64,000 nt of DNA, taken from positions 4,819,099 through 4,883,098 of the forward strand of contig NC_048553.1 of NCBI RefSeq assembly GCF_902806685.2, read 5' to 3'. Of the stretch, positions 21,128 to 30,792 are shown in pieces (within the stretch, counting starts at the first letter, position 1; every line of letters starts with the position of its first letter). A model generated the notes under the pieces. The model had not been told where the DNA came from and searched no databases. It was given only the letters and a program-made list of their open reading frames with translations. The DNA comes from Maniola hyperantus (lineage: Eukaryota; Arthropoda; Insecta; Lepidoptera; Nymphalidae). A program made the position numbers and the translations under genes.

Positions 21128-21345
21128 CTAGCTGATGCTCGCGACTGCGTACGCGTGGATTTAAGTTATTTAAAATCCCGTGGGAACTCTTTGATTTCCC
21201 TAGATAATAAGTAGCCTATGCCACTCTCCAGGTCTTTAACTATACCCGTACAAAAATTCACGTCGATCCGTTGCTCCGTTGCGACGTGATTTAAGGACAA
21301 ACCAACAAACAAACACACTTTCACATTTATAATATGGGTACTGAT
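21128..21345 (+). repeat. Repeat family A2 (A head, variant 3' body)
   Basis: Starts ACTAGCTGATGCTCGCGACT. The 3' half differs from A: CTTTAACTATACCCGTACAA, CGTCGATCCGTTGCTCCGTT, GCGACGTGATTTAAGGACAA, (ACAA)n, then CATTTATAATATGGGTACTG. Other A2 copies are at 21795, 22690 and 44011. Confidence 0.8.
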
Positions 21346-21666
21346 TGTAAGCAAGATAAAAACTTAACTTATTTTAACTTTTGCAGGAATTAGTAGGTAA
21401 TGAGTAGCAACGCAGAGGCGTCATAAATTATGAATTCACACTCATATAAATAAAGTTGCTTCTAATCGAAAGTAGAAACCGCAAACTATTTTCGTGTACA
21501 AAATGCAAGCTACATAAATCTACGTGCAAGATTCATCCGAAATTATAACGTACAATCGCCTACACGAGCCATCTGTCAAAAATATTTACGCTTCTGTCGA
21601 CACCTTGGTATATACCGCGATTTTAAATAGAAACTGGAAATGAACAGAAAAATAAAGCTCAAGCGC
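21346..21666. other. Unassigned stretch
   Basis: No recognised repeat or coding signal before the short hairpin that follows. Confidence 0.3.
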
Positions 21667-21725
21667 AATCAGTGTGACAACGCTTTTCGCGGTTTTGGCA
21701 TCGAGAAAGCGTTGTCACACTGATT
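21667..21725. repeat. 20-bp perfect inverted repeat (59-bp hairpin)
   Basis: Arm 21667-21686 (AATCAGTGTGACAACGCTTT) and arm 21706-21725 are exact reverse complements around a 19-nt loop; the stem can extend three more pairs with one bulge. Size and shape fit a very short MITE or a small hairpin RNA gene. Confidence 0.85.
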
Positions 21726-21794
21726 AAGATTAGGCTACTGATCTAGCATTGAAAATCACTACCCTACCCTACCCTACTATAACTACTATACTAC

Positions 21795-22008
21795 CTATTT
21801 ACTATTGTTTGTTGGTTTATTGGTTTGTTGGTTTGTACTTTAATCACGTCGCAACGGAGCAAAAGATTGACGTTATTTCTTGCATGGGTATAGTTTAGGA
21901 CCCGGAGAGTGACATAGGCTACTTTTTATCCCGGAAAATCAAAGAGTTCCCGAGGGATTTTTAAAAACTTAAATCCACGCGTACGATGTCGCGGGCATCA
22001 GCTAGTTA
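21795..22008 (-). repeat. Repeat family A2 copy with expanded GTTTG tract
   Basis: Left part is a GTTTGTTGGTTTATTGGTTT-type tract (21805-21838), then AATCACGTCGCAACGGAGCA, GGACCCGGAGAGTGACATAG, TTTTATCCCGGAAAATCAAA, and right edge CGCGGGCATCAGCTAGT. Opposite orientation to the copy at 21128. Confidence 0.85.
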
Positions 22009-22040
22009 GTCAATAATAATTATACAAGTAGCGTAGAAGA

Positions 22041-22088
22041 GGCATGGCGAAAATCAAGTGCTTCAGAAACTGGTTCGCCATTCCTGCA
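22041..22088 (+). repeat. Family S fragment
   Basis: ATGGCGAAAATCAAGTGCTT then CAGAAACTGGTTCGCC matches the 3' part of the S repeats at 34504 and 52494. Confidence 0.5.
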
Positions 22089-22499
22089 TATAAAGGTAGT
22101 AGAGGTCAGTTGGTAGGTATGTTCCGGTAATAAAATATGAAGTTCACCAATGTTTCCTGCAGTAAAACTGTTGTCAAACGTTTAAAGTTAGTTGACATTA
22201 CAGAAGAAACTATTCGAGCCGAGCAAACGCATTACGAGGTAGAATTAACGAGTTTAGTTGTTACACCTTCGCTGTTTAATGAGCGCATTTGTCAAGAAAC
22301 GTGAAATCTCGTACGCTTGCTATATGACATAAGTATACACAATTAAAAAAAGTATGCACAGTGTTTATTGAGATTTTTAATTACAGTGTATAGATTTTTA
22401 ATTACAAGTACAATTAAAACAGCACTGAGCATTTTTATCAATGCTCGGCTATGCTAAGCTTGCGACCTATTGTTTATTCTTAGATTTTTAGTTAAAAAT
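22089..22499. other. Unassigned; local direct repeats
   Basis: The phrase GATTTTTAATTACA recurs at about 22371-22385 and 22393-22406. It may be a decayed extension of the D element to the right. No coding signal. Confidence 0.4.
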
Positions 22500-22647
22500 C
22501 TGTTTAAGTACATTCTAAAACAGATTTTTATTTCTTGTTAAAGATTATAATATAGATTTTAAATTATCGTGCAAAATGTCGATAAAATACGACTGTAGTA
22601 CGGAACCCTCGGTGCGCGAGTCTGACTTACACTTGGCTGGTTTTTAG
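22500..22647 (-). repeat. Repeat family D, 5' part
   Basis: CATTCTAAAACAGATTTTTA, then TATCGTGCAAAATGTCGATA, then GTAGTACGGAACCCTCGGTG and CGCGAGTCTGACTTACACTT. This is the reverse complement of the D head region. The 3' portion including the GACA tract is missing. Confidence 0.8.
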
Positions 22648-22689
22648 TTTTATAGGCTCTTCGTCAGTATATTTTGCATATTAAGTACC

Positions 22690-22864
22690 TACCTACTTAC
22701 ATCACGCCGTAACAAAGCAATGAATTGACGATATTTTTTAATGAATATATTAAAATCCTGGAGAGTGAGATAGGCAACTTTTATCCCGCAAAATAAAGAG
22801 TTCCCACGAGATTTATTTTTAAACCTATATCCATGCGAATGAAGCCGTGGGCATCAGCAAGTAA
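22690..22864 (-). repeat. Repeat family A2 copy
   Basis: ACATCACGCCGTAACAAAGC, AAATCCTGGAGAGTGAGATA, AACTTTTATCCCGCAAAATA, right edge GAAGCCGTGGGCATCAGCAA. Diverged; lies just right of a D fragment and left of an F SINE. Confidence 0.75.
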
Positions 22865-22897
22865 GTATCTAATAGGTTTATCGTTTTTTTTTATATG

Positions 22898-23066
22898 AAG
22901 AATATTAGCCATGTTAAATGACAAATATTCCGCTTTCCTCTCCAATTAAGCGTCAGGCTTGTGCTAGGAGCAGGTACGACAATAGTGCAACAGGCGGGGT
23001 TTGAACCGTCGGTCGACCTTTCGGTTTTCAGTCCACTCCTATACCGGTTGAGCTATTGAGGCTCAA
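22898..23066 (-). mobile_element. tRNA-derived SINE family F
   Basis: About 168 bp. On the minus strand the head reads GAGCCTCAATAGCTCAACCG then GTATAGGAGTGGACTGAAAA, with a B box in ACGGTTCAAACCCC. It ends GCTAATATTCTT. The ACTGAAAACC stretch where an anticodon loop would be suggests a tRNA-Phe-like ancestor (inference). Other copies are at 29741 (+) and 47353 (-). Confidence 0.85.
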
Positions 23067-24028
23067 AATATAGTGCTTATGCAGACAATCAAAAATATTA
23101 CTTTTCATTTTCTAAATCTTCAGCATAAAATTTTACGGACTGAGATACCTATATAGTGACCAATGACGAATTTAATAGTTATAATTATTATTACAAAGTA
23201 GGTGAGTACGTCATGTACCTACTCCGCCAGGTGACGTATTTCGTTCGTCATCAAGATATTTTTAATAATTATTTCATTCATAAGACTAGTTGTACATCTG
23301 CCAACGTCTTTTACTTTAATTCAAATATAATTTATACCGCCAAAAATTGTTTAAGCTTTAAATACATCGCCAACAATCTCCGTTTTGGTGGATAACGTGC
23401 CTAAGTAATTTGTATGCAAGTAAATTTTTATTAGTAAGGGTCCCAAAATATTTTCACAATTTCGCAAAATAATACGATAGTACATCTTGCTTAACGTAAT
23501 TTGTTTTAGCAAAACTACAACGTAAAATAAAATGATGAGTAGCTATTCTAGTTTAAATGTAAAATTTTCTATTTCACGAACATATGGGGCTTTAGAACTT
23601 AAAAAATCATTTGTTACTTGCTTTAAGCTGCTGCAGAGCGCCTGACAGCTTGATTTATCGCCTCGCTAGTCGCTAGCAATACAGACACCTAAACTTTAAC
23701 AACTATACTTGAATCTATACATACTTATTATGGAACATCTGCAAAATGAAGATGCTGTTAGAAGTTAGAAGATGGGCCTTATTGTCTATTACATTCAAAC
23801 TGTATTTTCTTATTCATTATCTTCTATGCATCTTCTAAGTCAACCGGCGCAAGTTCATTGTGATTGCCGACAATTTTTAAATTTCCTCGTCAATACTTGT
23901 GGCTGCTGGTACAGCAACTCTTTCCTAACTGGAATTAGAGTAGCTTCCTCGGGATGTACGATTCGTTTCTCTAGATGGATACTACTTACGATTATACATT
24001 AGAGCGGCGCAGCATTATATTATTATGA
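23067..24028. other. Unassigned 0.96-kb stretch
   Basis: No repeat family recognised. Open frames at 23156-23395 and 23772-24002 have no recognisable domain and AT-driven composition. Confidence 0.35.
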
Positions 24029-24229
24029 ACTAGATGATGCCCGCGACTACGTTCGCGTAGATTTAGGTTTTTAAAAATCCCGTGAGAGTTTTTAAGTAGC
24101 CTATGTCCTTTCCTGGGATGCAAGGTATCTATGCAGAGACTTACTTTTTATCCCGGAATATCAAAGAGTTTTTACTGGATTTACAAAAAACGAAATCCAC
24201 GCAGACGAAGCCGCGGAGATCATCTAGTA
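24029..24229. repeat. Inverted pair of family A heads
   Basis: The left half (24029 to about 24137) is a plus-strand A head from ACTAGATGATGCCCGCGACT. The right half is a minus-strand A head ending ACGAAGCCGCGGAGATCATC then TAGT. The halves meet near 24138 with no tail of either copy, making a foldback with arms of about 90-100 bp. Confidence 0.75.
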
Positions 24230-24599
24230 AAAAAAAACCGGCCAAGTGCGAGTCAGGCTCGCGCAATGAGGGTTCGGTACTACAGTCGTATTTTTTCGTC
24301 ATTTTGCACGATAATTCAAAAACTATGATGCATAAAAATAAATAAAAATCTGTTTTAGAATGTACAGGTCTTCACCTTTCATATGATACCCCGTCTTGAT
24401 ATTATAGTCACTCACTTCGAAAGTTGAAAATACTAAAATTTAGTTCATGACCACAATTTAATTTTTTTGTGTGATCTAACCCTAAATTCACGGTTTTCAG
24501 ATTTTTCCCCAAATGTCAGCTATAAGATCTACCTACCTGCCAAATTTCATGATTCTAGGTCAACGGGAAGTACCCTGTAGGTTTCTTGACAGACAGACG

Positions 24600-24631
<32 letters not shown>

Positions 24632-24686
24632 ACAAAGTGATCCTATAAGGGTTCCGTTTTTCCTTTTGAGGTACGGAACCCTAAAA
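24230..24686 (+). repeat. Repeat family D, best full-length copy
   Basis: Reference for D. Head AAACCGGCCAAGTGCGAGTC then AGGCTCGCGCAATGAGGGTT, body CATTTTGCACGATAATTCAA, AATGTACAGGTCTTCACCTT, CATGACCACAATTTAATTTT, TCAGCTATAAGATCTACCTA, (GACA)n at 24589-24631, end TTGAGGTACGGAACCCTAAA. GGGTTC(G/C)GTAC near the head and GTACGGAACCC at the end are inverted complements, unlike a typical LINE or SINE end. The overlapping frames at 24103-24698 are products of this repeat. Confidence 0.92.
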
Positions 24687-25130
24687 ACCGGCGAGTGAGA
24701 CTCGCGCCGAGGGTTCCGTACTCAGGTATTTTTTTCGACATTTTAAATACAATTTTTCGATAAATCAAAAACAATTTTGCATAAAAATAAATAAAATTTG
24801 TTTTAAAATTTACAGGTACAACCCTTTCATAATATGATACCCCACTTGGTATAGTTATCTTACTTTGAACTTTGAAAATACTTATTATTTATTTAGGAAC
24901 ACAATTTAATTTTTTTTGTAATGTAACCATAAATTCACGGTTTTCGGATTTTTACTTTACTTGTGCTTTAAGACCTACCTGTCTGCCAAATTTCATGATT
25001 CTAGGTCCCTATAGGTATAGGAAGTACCCTATAGGTTTTCTTAACAGGCACCACAGACGGACAGACAGACAGACAACGAAGTGATCCTATAAGGGTTACT
25101 TTTTTATTTTGGGATACGGAACCTTAAAAA
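24685..25130 (+). repeat. Repeat family D, second copy in tandem
   Basis: Begins inside the AAAAACCGG that ends the previous copy and runs to GGATACGGAACCTTAAAAA. More diverged than the first (head CCGGCGAGTGAGACTCGCGC), with its own CAGACGGACAGACAGACAG tract at 25052-25074. The head-to-tail abutment shares the CTAAAAA joint. Confidence 0.88.
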
Positions 25131-26749
25131 TTTAAAATGTTGTACAAAATAAAGACAAAGCGCTACAGTTTATGAAGGGCGGCCATCATTTTTATCACTT
25201 TGCTTGAAAAACTTTAATAAAAACGGAGACACCGGCGCGCAGGTGAGATATTACATTTTTATGTACAGGTTGCTTTTTAATATTTATCCATCTTATATAA
25301 CGAAGTGGTAGTCGTGTACAAAAAGACGAAATTTCGAATAAACGACTCGCTCAGCGAAGTATATTTATATCGTGAGGAATTTATAAAGGAGCTTGATTTT
25401 TAGCAATTTCATTGCAATTATGAAGCCGGCAAGATGTAAGTAGTCCCGAGCGCGCAATTCAGTGAAGACTGAAGTATGAGCTGAAACTACGCCTACCTAT
25501 CCTAAATGAATTCATGATAATAAGAAACGACTAAATAAACCTCGCTAAAGCTTAAAAATGAGCTTACGTACTACATCACTGTTTCAAATACTATAAAAAC
25601 ATCGAGCTGCCCTATAACCTATTGAACGTTGATGATACTAATTACTATGCCAGAAATCTTCACGTAAGTACCAACAACAATTGTACTAAATTTCAATTCA
25701 ATCAAACGAACTAAAAGACAGACAAACATTAATTTTATACATGAGATTCACATAGGTTGAATTTTAATAATAATAAATGGGAAGTAGAGAATCCTATAGA
25801 TAGATAGAATCCTAAAGAGATAACTAGTTAGTAGGTAGTACCTACTACTAGATAAGAGTTTTTTGTAATTTCCTCAAAGGTCTGAAAAGTCAGCCTATCC
25901 GCAGATTACCTCGTTATAATTACTCTTACCTACAACTCTTTATAATATCAGTGTAGATTATAATGTAGATTACGAGAAGTATATACTTAGTATTTTTCTA
26001 ATATTTTCTCCTTCTAAGGTTTCTTTTATATTTCTTTTAATGTTATTTTAGAGTTTTGTACCTATAGCACAAAACTTTACATAATAGAAAGTATAAACGA
26101 TACAATGTCGAGACTAATCCAATCGGTATAATATTATTCGTACAATGTTTTATTACAGTACGACCACAACTATATTCGTATTTGAAATGACAATAAAATG
26201 GCCGATAGAAAAAACTCGTGGACTAACTGCCGCGAGGCAAATAGCCAAACCATTAATAAAATTGAATTAGTGAGACCGTATTGGCCGACAATGGCCAGTC
26301 ACAAAGCGCTTTATAAATCTTCGGAACCGAATCAAATCAAAAACATTGGGCGCTACAATAGAACAAAGGGCAATTTGCTAACGAGTCTTTTGACCGGTTT
26401 GTTGGCGCGGAAGGATGGTTTGTACAATTTTTCAAAACATACAAATTGCGCAGGTTCCTACTTACATTACCAATAGGTAGGTTTAGTAAACATTGGGGTT
26501 TATGTACCACTAGTTAAAGCCCGGCCAGTGGCTGGGGCTCAGTCAGATTATTAGAGAAGTCCTATATAATTTTTTGTCTTTTTTTCTTGACCAAAATTGA
26601 CCTTTCTTGTCCAGGGTCCAAGACTCCCGAATTGGATTCCTGACTATGGTTTACGGTGCGGTACGGTACAGAAGCAACTAGTGACCAACTTTACAAAATT
26701 TAACTTTTGTCTTCGACTTCATCCGCGTGGTATAATTTATAGCCTACCT
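25131..26749. other. Unassigned 1.6-kb stretch
   Basis: No repeat family recognised. The segment 26195-26475 has balanced composition and a 92-codon open frame (MADRKNSWTNCREANSQ...) without a known domain. It includes the CCATTAATAAAATTGAAT block shared with 20050. A possible A-type head fragment (TTCGACTTCATCCGCGTGG) lies at 26712. Confidence 0.4.
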
Positions 26750-26947
26750 ACTAGATGATGCCCACTTCATGCGCGTGGATTTAGGGTTTTTAAAAAACTT
26801 GTGGGAACTCTAACTTTCTGGGATGAATGTCCTTCCCCAGGATGTAAGCTATATCTGTACCAAATTTCATCAAAATCGGTTAAACTGACCGTGAAAAGCT
26901 AGCAGACAGACAGACAGACACACTTCTGCATTTATAATATTAGTATG
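26750..26947 (+). repeat. Repeat family A copy
   Basis: ACTAGATGATGCCCACTTCA, AATTTCATCAAAATCGGTTA, CAGACAGACAGACAGACAC, end TTTATAATATTAGTATGGAA. Small deletion in the head. Confidence 0.85.
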
Positions 26948-27279
26948 GAAGTATGGATAAATAGCACTTACAGATGTATATCTATTTGTGACAGAATCAA
27001 ATCGCAGTCCCGGAGATTATAACTCAAAATACCTAGTTCTTTATAATAGTAGGATAATAATATAGAAGTGCAGAATATCCATATATTATATAGATACTTA
27101 GTGTAAAGGACATACAAAGTAGCACATTATAAATGAAATAAACAACATAGCACTGTTTCATTACATCCCGGAAGCTATCTTGATTTATGACATTTAGGCA
27201 GTCACAGACGCGCCGCTTGCCAATCAGTAATCAATCACATTAATATACAGGGTCGTTCGTTTAGAGGCTAATGAGATCG
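26948..27279. other. Unassigned AT-rich stretch
   Basis: No recognised repeat or coding signal. Confidence 0.3.
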
Positions 27280-27638
27280 AAAAACAAGCTAATTGCGAGT
27301 CAGACTCGCGTACTGAGAGTTCCGTACTACAATCGTATTTTTTCGACATTTTGCACGGTAAATCATAAACTATTATGCACAGAAATAAATAAAAATCTGT
27401 TTTAGAATATACAGGTAAAGCCCTTTGATATGATACCCCATTTCGTATAGTAATCTTACTTTAAAAGATGAAAATACTAATTACTTATTTGTTCATGAAC
27501 CTTTTTTTTTTGTGATGTAACCACAAATTCACAGTTTTCAGATTTTTCCCCTTATGTGTGATATGAGACCTACCTACCTGCCGAATTTCATGATTCTAGG
27601 TTCCAGTTTTCCTTTTGAGGTATGGAATCCTAAAAATG
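27280..27638 (+). repeat. Repeat family D, internal deletion
   Basis: Head AAAACAAGCTAATTGCGAGT, body as in D to GAATTTCATGATTCTAGGTT, then directly to CAGTTTTCCTTTTGAGGTAT. The stretch with the (GACA)n tract and AAGTGATCCTATAAGGG is missing. Confidence 0.85.
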
Positions 27639-27698
27639 ATAATTTGAACTACTAATTAAAATAAAGATTTTTAAAAACCCACGCGGGCATCATCACTA

Positions 27699-28119
27699 GT
27701 CATCATCATCATCATCATCATGATTCATGATCAACCCATTGCTGGCTCACTACAGAGAACTCTCACTCTGAGAGTGAGAACTGTTTGGACATAGTCTACT
27801 ACGCTGGCCATGTGTGGATTGGTGGACTTCACACACAATATTATGGAAAACTCTCAGGCATGCAGGTTTCCTCACGATGTTTTCCTTCACCGTTAAAGCA
27901 AGTGATATTTATAAATAATATCTATCCCGGCTGTACTCACGTGTCTAGTCGACGTTAGCCTGACTAGTTTCGAACCCATCCGGGGTCCTTTTTCAAGGAG
28001 TCATATTTAGTTACTTAAAACGCACATAACTCCGAAAAGTAAGAGGTGCGTGCCCGGGATCGAGCCCCCCCGATCTCCGATTAGAAGGCGGACGTCCTAA
28101 CCACTAGGCTATCACAGAT
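27699..28119 (-). mobile_element. SINE family E interrupted by a K element
   Basis: Tail (CAT)n at 27700-27721, body CACTACAGAGAACTCTCACT through GCAAGTGATATTTA, then a 91-bp insertion, then GTTACTTAAAACGCACATAA and the tRNA-like head with B box (GGGATCGAGCCCC here) ending ACCACTAGGCTATCACAG. The SINE is otherwise complete, so it predates the insertion. Confidence 0.9.
27912..28002 (+). mobile_element. Family K element nested in SINE E, with 7-bp TSD
   Basis: 91 bp flanked by ATATTTA at 27905-27911 and 28003-28009, a direct repeat of host SINE sequence present once in intact E copies. The insert contains TCTATCCCGGCTGTACTCAC, GTCGACGTTAGCC and CCGGGGTCCTTTTTCAAGG. It matches 2819-2910 in reverse. 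No coding capacity and no obvious terminal inverted repeats. I do not know its superfamily. Confidence 0.8.
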
Positions 28120-28160
28120 TTTTACCTTTTATCATCTAGTACCTACTTAATAAATTTAAT

Positions 28161-28420
28161 CTATATATATAAAAGGAAAAGGTGACTGACTGACTGACTG
28201 ACTGACTGACTGACTGATCTATCAACGCACAGCTCAAACTACTGGACGGATCGCGCTGAAATTCGGCATGCAGATAGCTATTATGACGGAGGCATCCGCT
28301 AAGAAAGGATTTTCCAAAATTCAACCCCTAAAGGGGTAAAATAGGGGTCAAACCCCTGGTTTGGTATGGTATGGTAGTTTGTATGGTCCACGCGGACGAA
28401 GTCGCGAGCATAAGCTAGTT
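28161..28420 (-). repeat. Repeat family C copy with long (GACT)n
   Basis: TATATAAAAGGAAAAGGTGA, (CTGA)n at 28184-28217, CAGCTCAAACTACTGGACGG, AAAATTCAACCCCTAAAGGG, right edge GACGAAGTCGCGAGCATAAG then CTAGT. The SQSVSQSVSQS frame across it is an artefact of the tetranucleotide run. Confidence 0.9.
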
Positions 28421-29060
28421 AATACAATAAATCAGAATACAGTTCTAAAGCAACTTTACATGTTGTTTGTAAATTAACGACCACGTGTTTCCGCATCCAG
28501 TTAGGTACCTAGGTACATATATCCCATATCCCTAAACGAAACATGCTAAGTACCTACATACATTGTATACTCTCACTGCATGTTCTCCACCGACGAGTAA
28601 ACCAAATGTTCTCTAATGTAGTGATGTCTTATTTGGGCTGAACACGCAAGAGAACAAATTGGTCGGAATGGAGCTGTATTTATATACCTACTGAGCAATT
28701 CGCTGGAGTTTATATAAAGCACTTACAAAATTAAACGTGTTTTGCACAATTTAGGACCTTTGTCTTTACTATTATAAAATTATGATGGTTAAATCGTTAA
28801 TTTGATAGAATTCAATTATAACACTAAAGATGGGTAGGTATCTAAGCATAACTCATTTCATGGAACAATGTTCAGTCATCATTGTAGTTGTCGCAGTGTT
28901 AATCCGGCTCGAAGGACCATATACGTGTTTCAGCCGCCCGAACAACGACAAATACTATTTCATGCAACATTGGCATCCTAGTGTATGCTGTTATTTAACT
29001 GTCTTCGGCAGATAGATAATTATGTAGATATATATAGATAATTTTTAACCTTTATAATAT
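28421..29060. other. Unassigned stretch
   Basis: No recognised repeat. The frame at 28830-29015 has no known domain. Confidence 0.3.
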
Positions 29061-29256
29061 ACTAGCTGATCCCTGCGGCTTCGCCCGCGTAGATTTAGGT
29101 TTTTAAAGATCCCCTATAGCCTTTGTCACTCAGGAATAATGTAGCTTTCTACTGGTGAAAGAATTTTTAAAATCGGTTGAGTAGTTCCAAAGATTACACC
29201 CTACAAATAAACTTAACGACATACCTCTTTATATAATAGTATAGAAGTATAGATTA
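29061..29256 (+). repeat. Repeat family B, full-length reference copy
   Basis: About 196 bp: head ACTAGCTGATCCCTGCGGCT then TCGCCCGCGTAGATTTAGG, middle GCCTTTGTCACTCAGGAATA, AATGTAGCTTTCTACTGGTG, AAAATCGGTTGAGTAGTTCC, CTACAAATAAACTTAACGAC, end CTCTTTATATAATAGTATAG. The head is shared with A and C while the body differs. Confidence 0.8.
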
Positions 29257-29351
29257 GGTACTCGCTTCTCTTTCCAAAATAGAACAAAACTATTGTATGC
29301 ACGTTTGTCTATATATTGCCCAAAACCTTGGTTGATTTTAATTTTTTTATT

Positions 29352-29596
29352 ACTAGATGATGCCCGCGACTTCGTCCGCGTGGATTTGGGTTTTTAAAAG
29401 TCCCGTGGAAACTCTTTTATTTTCCGGAATAAAAGGTATGTCCTTTCCCGGCATGTAAGCTAACTCTGTACCTAGTTCCGTCGAAATTGCAGTTTAACCG
29501 ATTTTGCCGTGCCGTGGCCGTTTTTGGGCTGTGAAAAGCTAACAGTCAGACAGACAGACAGACATACTTTCACTTTTATAATATTAATATGGATTA
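29352..29596 (+). repeat. Repeat family A, full length
   Basis: ACTAGATGATGCCCGCGACT, TCGTCCGCGTGGATTTGGG, body with a local duplication near GCCGTGCCGTGGCCG, (CAGA)n at 29550-29567, end TTTATAATATTAATATGGAT. Confidence 0.88.
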
Positions 29597-29740
29597 CCAT
29601 ACTATCATTTAGAAAATTAATTTCCGAGGAATGTTTATACCTTGACTATGCACATATGCCGTAAATACGTAAGACCATCAGTGCAACTCAGTTGGTAAAA
29701 AATACCTCATCAACATAATATCAGCCATATATCATATTTA

Positions 29741-29905
29741 GAGCCTTAATAGCTCAACCGGTAAAGGAGTGGACTGAAAACCGAAAGGTCGACGGTTCAA
29801 ACCCCACCCATGGCACTATTGTCGTACCTACTCCTAGCACAAGCCTGACGCTTAGGTGGAGAGGAAAGGGGAATATTAGTCATTTAACATGGCTAATATT
29901 CTTTA
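29741..29905 (+). mobile_element. tRNA-derived SINE family F, reference copy
   Basis: Head GAGCCTTAATAGCTCAACCG then GTAAAGGAGTGGACTGAAAA, B box ACGGTTCAAACCCC, body CACTATTGTCGTACCTACTC, ACAAGCCTGACGCTTAGG, end GGCTAATATTCTTTAAATAT followed by an AT-rich tail. It has no long body and is the shortest SINE in the window. Confidence 0.88.
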
Positions 29906-29944
29906 AATATATATATTTATTTATTATTATTATTATATATATGT
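29906..29944. repeat. AT-rich simple repeat
   Basis: ATATATATTTATTTATTATT-type sequence linking the F tail to the tail of a minus-strand LINE remnant, probably fused poly-AT tails of both. Confidence 0.7.
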
Positions 29945-30170
29945 AACTTCTCTACGCTACGATGACTCCCGGTTCTCAACCAACCTCATCCAGCCACTTC
30001 CCGCCTCCTTCTTGATTTCGTCAATCCAGCGTATTGGAGGGCGCCCCAGCCCCCATACTGAGTTTATTTATTAGCGGTCTTAGGTCTCTACTCTAAAACT
30101 TGACTATCACTTCTCCATCAACAACCTTAGTTCTTCTGCAGATCTGTTCATTTTAGATCTTATCTTCAAC
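29945..30170 (-). mobile_element. 5'-truncated LINE 3' end
   Basis: Minus-strand remnant carrying the C-terminal codons of an ORF2-like protein (separate entry at 29957-30067), with a short 3' UTR and an AT-rich tail at its left end. Upstream sequence to about 30168, with GAACAGATCTGCAGAAGAAC on the minus strand, is probably the same element but is out of frame and broken. Confidence 0.6.
29957..30067 (-). pseudogene. LINE ORF2 C-terminus remnant (GRPPxRW type)
   Basis: Minus frame open for 36 codons from a stop at 30068-30070 to TAG at 29957-29959. It reads GRPPIRWIDEIKKEAGSGWM followed by RLVENRESS and the stop. The GRP..RW.D..KK.AG..WM...E.R pattern is well known from the extreme C-terminus of RTE-like and related non-LTR retrotransposon proteins (memory). 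Upstream codons are interrupted, so no function remains. Confidence 0.75.
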
Positions 30171-30380
30171 TAGCTTATGCTCGCGACTTCGTCCGCGTGG
30201 ACTACACAAACTTCAAACCCCTATTTCACCCCCTTAGGGGTTGAATTTTCAAAAATCCTTTCTTACCGAATGCCTACGTCATAATAGCTATTTGCATGCC
30301 CAGCCCGATCCGTCTAGTAGTTTGAGCTGTGCGTTGATAGATCAGTCAGTCAGTCAATCCGTTTAATATATATTTAGAGA
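30169..30380 (+). repeat. Repeat family C copy
   Basis: ACTAGCTTATGCTCGCGACT, body, CCGTCTAGTAGTTTGAGCTG, short (GTCA)n, then ATATATATTTAGAGAAGAAG. Directly abuts the LINE remnant. Confidence 0.85.
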
Positions 30381-30614
30381 AGAAGACTTAAAGACTAAAC
30401 ATATACCCTACATTGTTCGTCGGTAAAAATTCCGTTTATAAGTTCCCACGTTTTAGCGCCATACCTATAAAAATAAATACTTAGGTAGGTATATTTTTAT
30501 TTATCCAGAAAAAACTTTATTAAAGGACTCTACCCACTCAACTCACAACGTATATCTACGTCATTAGATATTTATAATGTATTTTCTAGAATGTTTAACG
30601 AATCCTTGCGTAGG
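30381..30614. other. Unassigned AT-rich stretch
   Basis: No recognised repeat or coding signal. Confidence 0.3.
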
Positions 30615-30616
30615 GA

Positions 30617-30789
30617 ATAGGGATGTCACGCCGCCGTGCACGAGCCGTACCACGTACGAGGCGCGGACGAGGCACGGATTCAAAACATCACGAACATTTT
30701 ATATGAAGCAGTTCATGCTGCACCGTATGGCGTCCGTACACGGACACAGCACGGTGTAGCATAGGAATTGGCATAATTAATCATCCCTA
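30617..30789. mobile_element. Family I hairpin MITE, expanded or diverged copy
   Basis: Starts TAGGGATGTCACGCC and ends GGCATAATTAATCATCCCTA, matching the ends of 51269-51369. The core CCGTACCACGTACGAGGCGC then GGACGAGGCACGG also matches. It is longer because of about 70 bp of extra sequence between core and right arm. Confidence 0.6.
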
Positions 30790-30792
30790 ACT

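Noticed and set aside
24513..24698. Protein with DRQTDRQTDRQT repeats
   Set aside because: Translation of the (GACA)n tract of a D element.
26198..26476. 92-codon ORF as a real gene
   Set aside because: Starts with a plausible ATG but shows no domain, no start context and no splice or poly(A) evidence; kept only as part of an unassigned, possibly conserved stretch.
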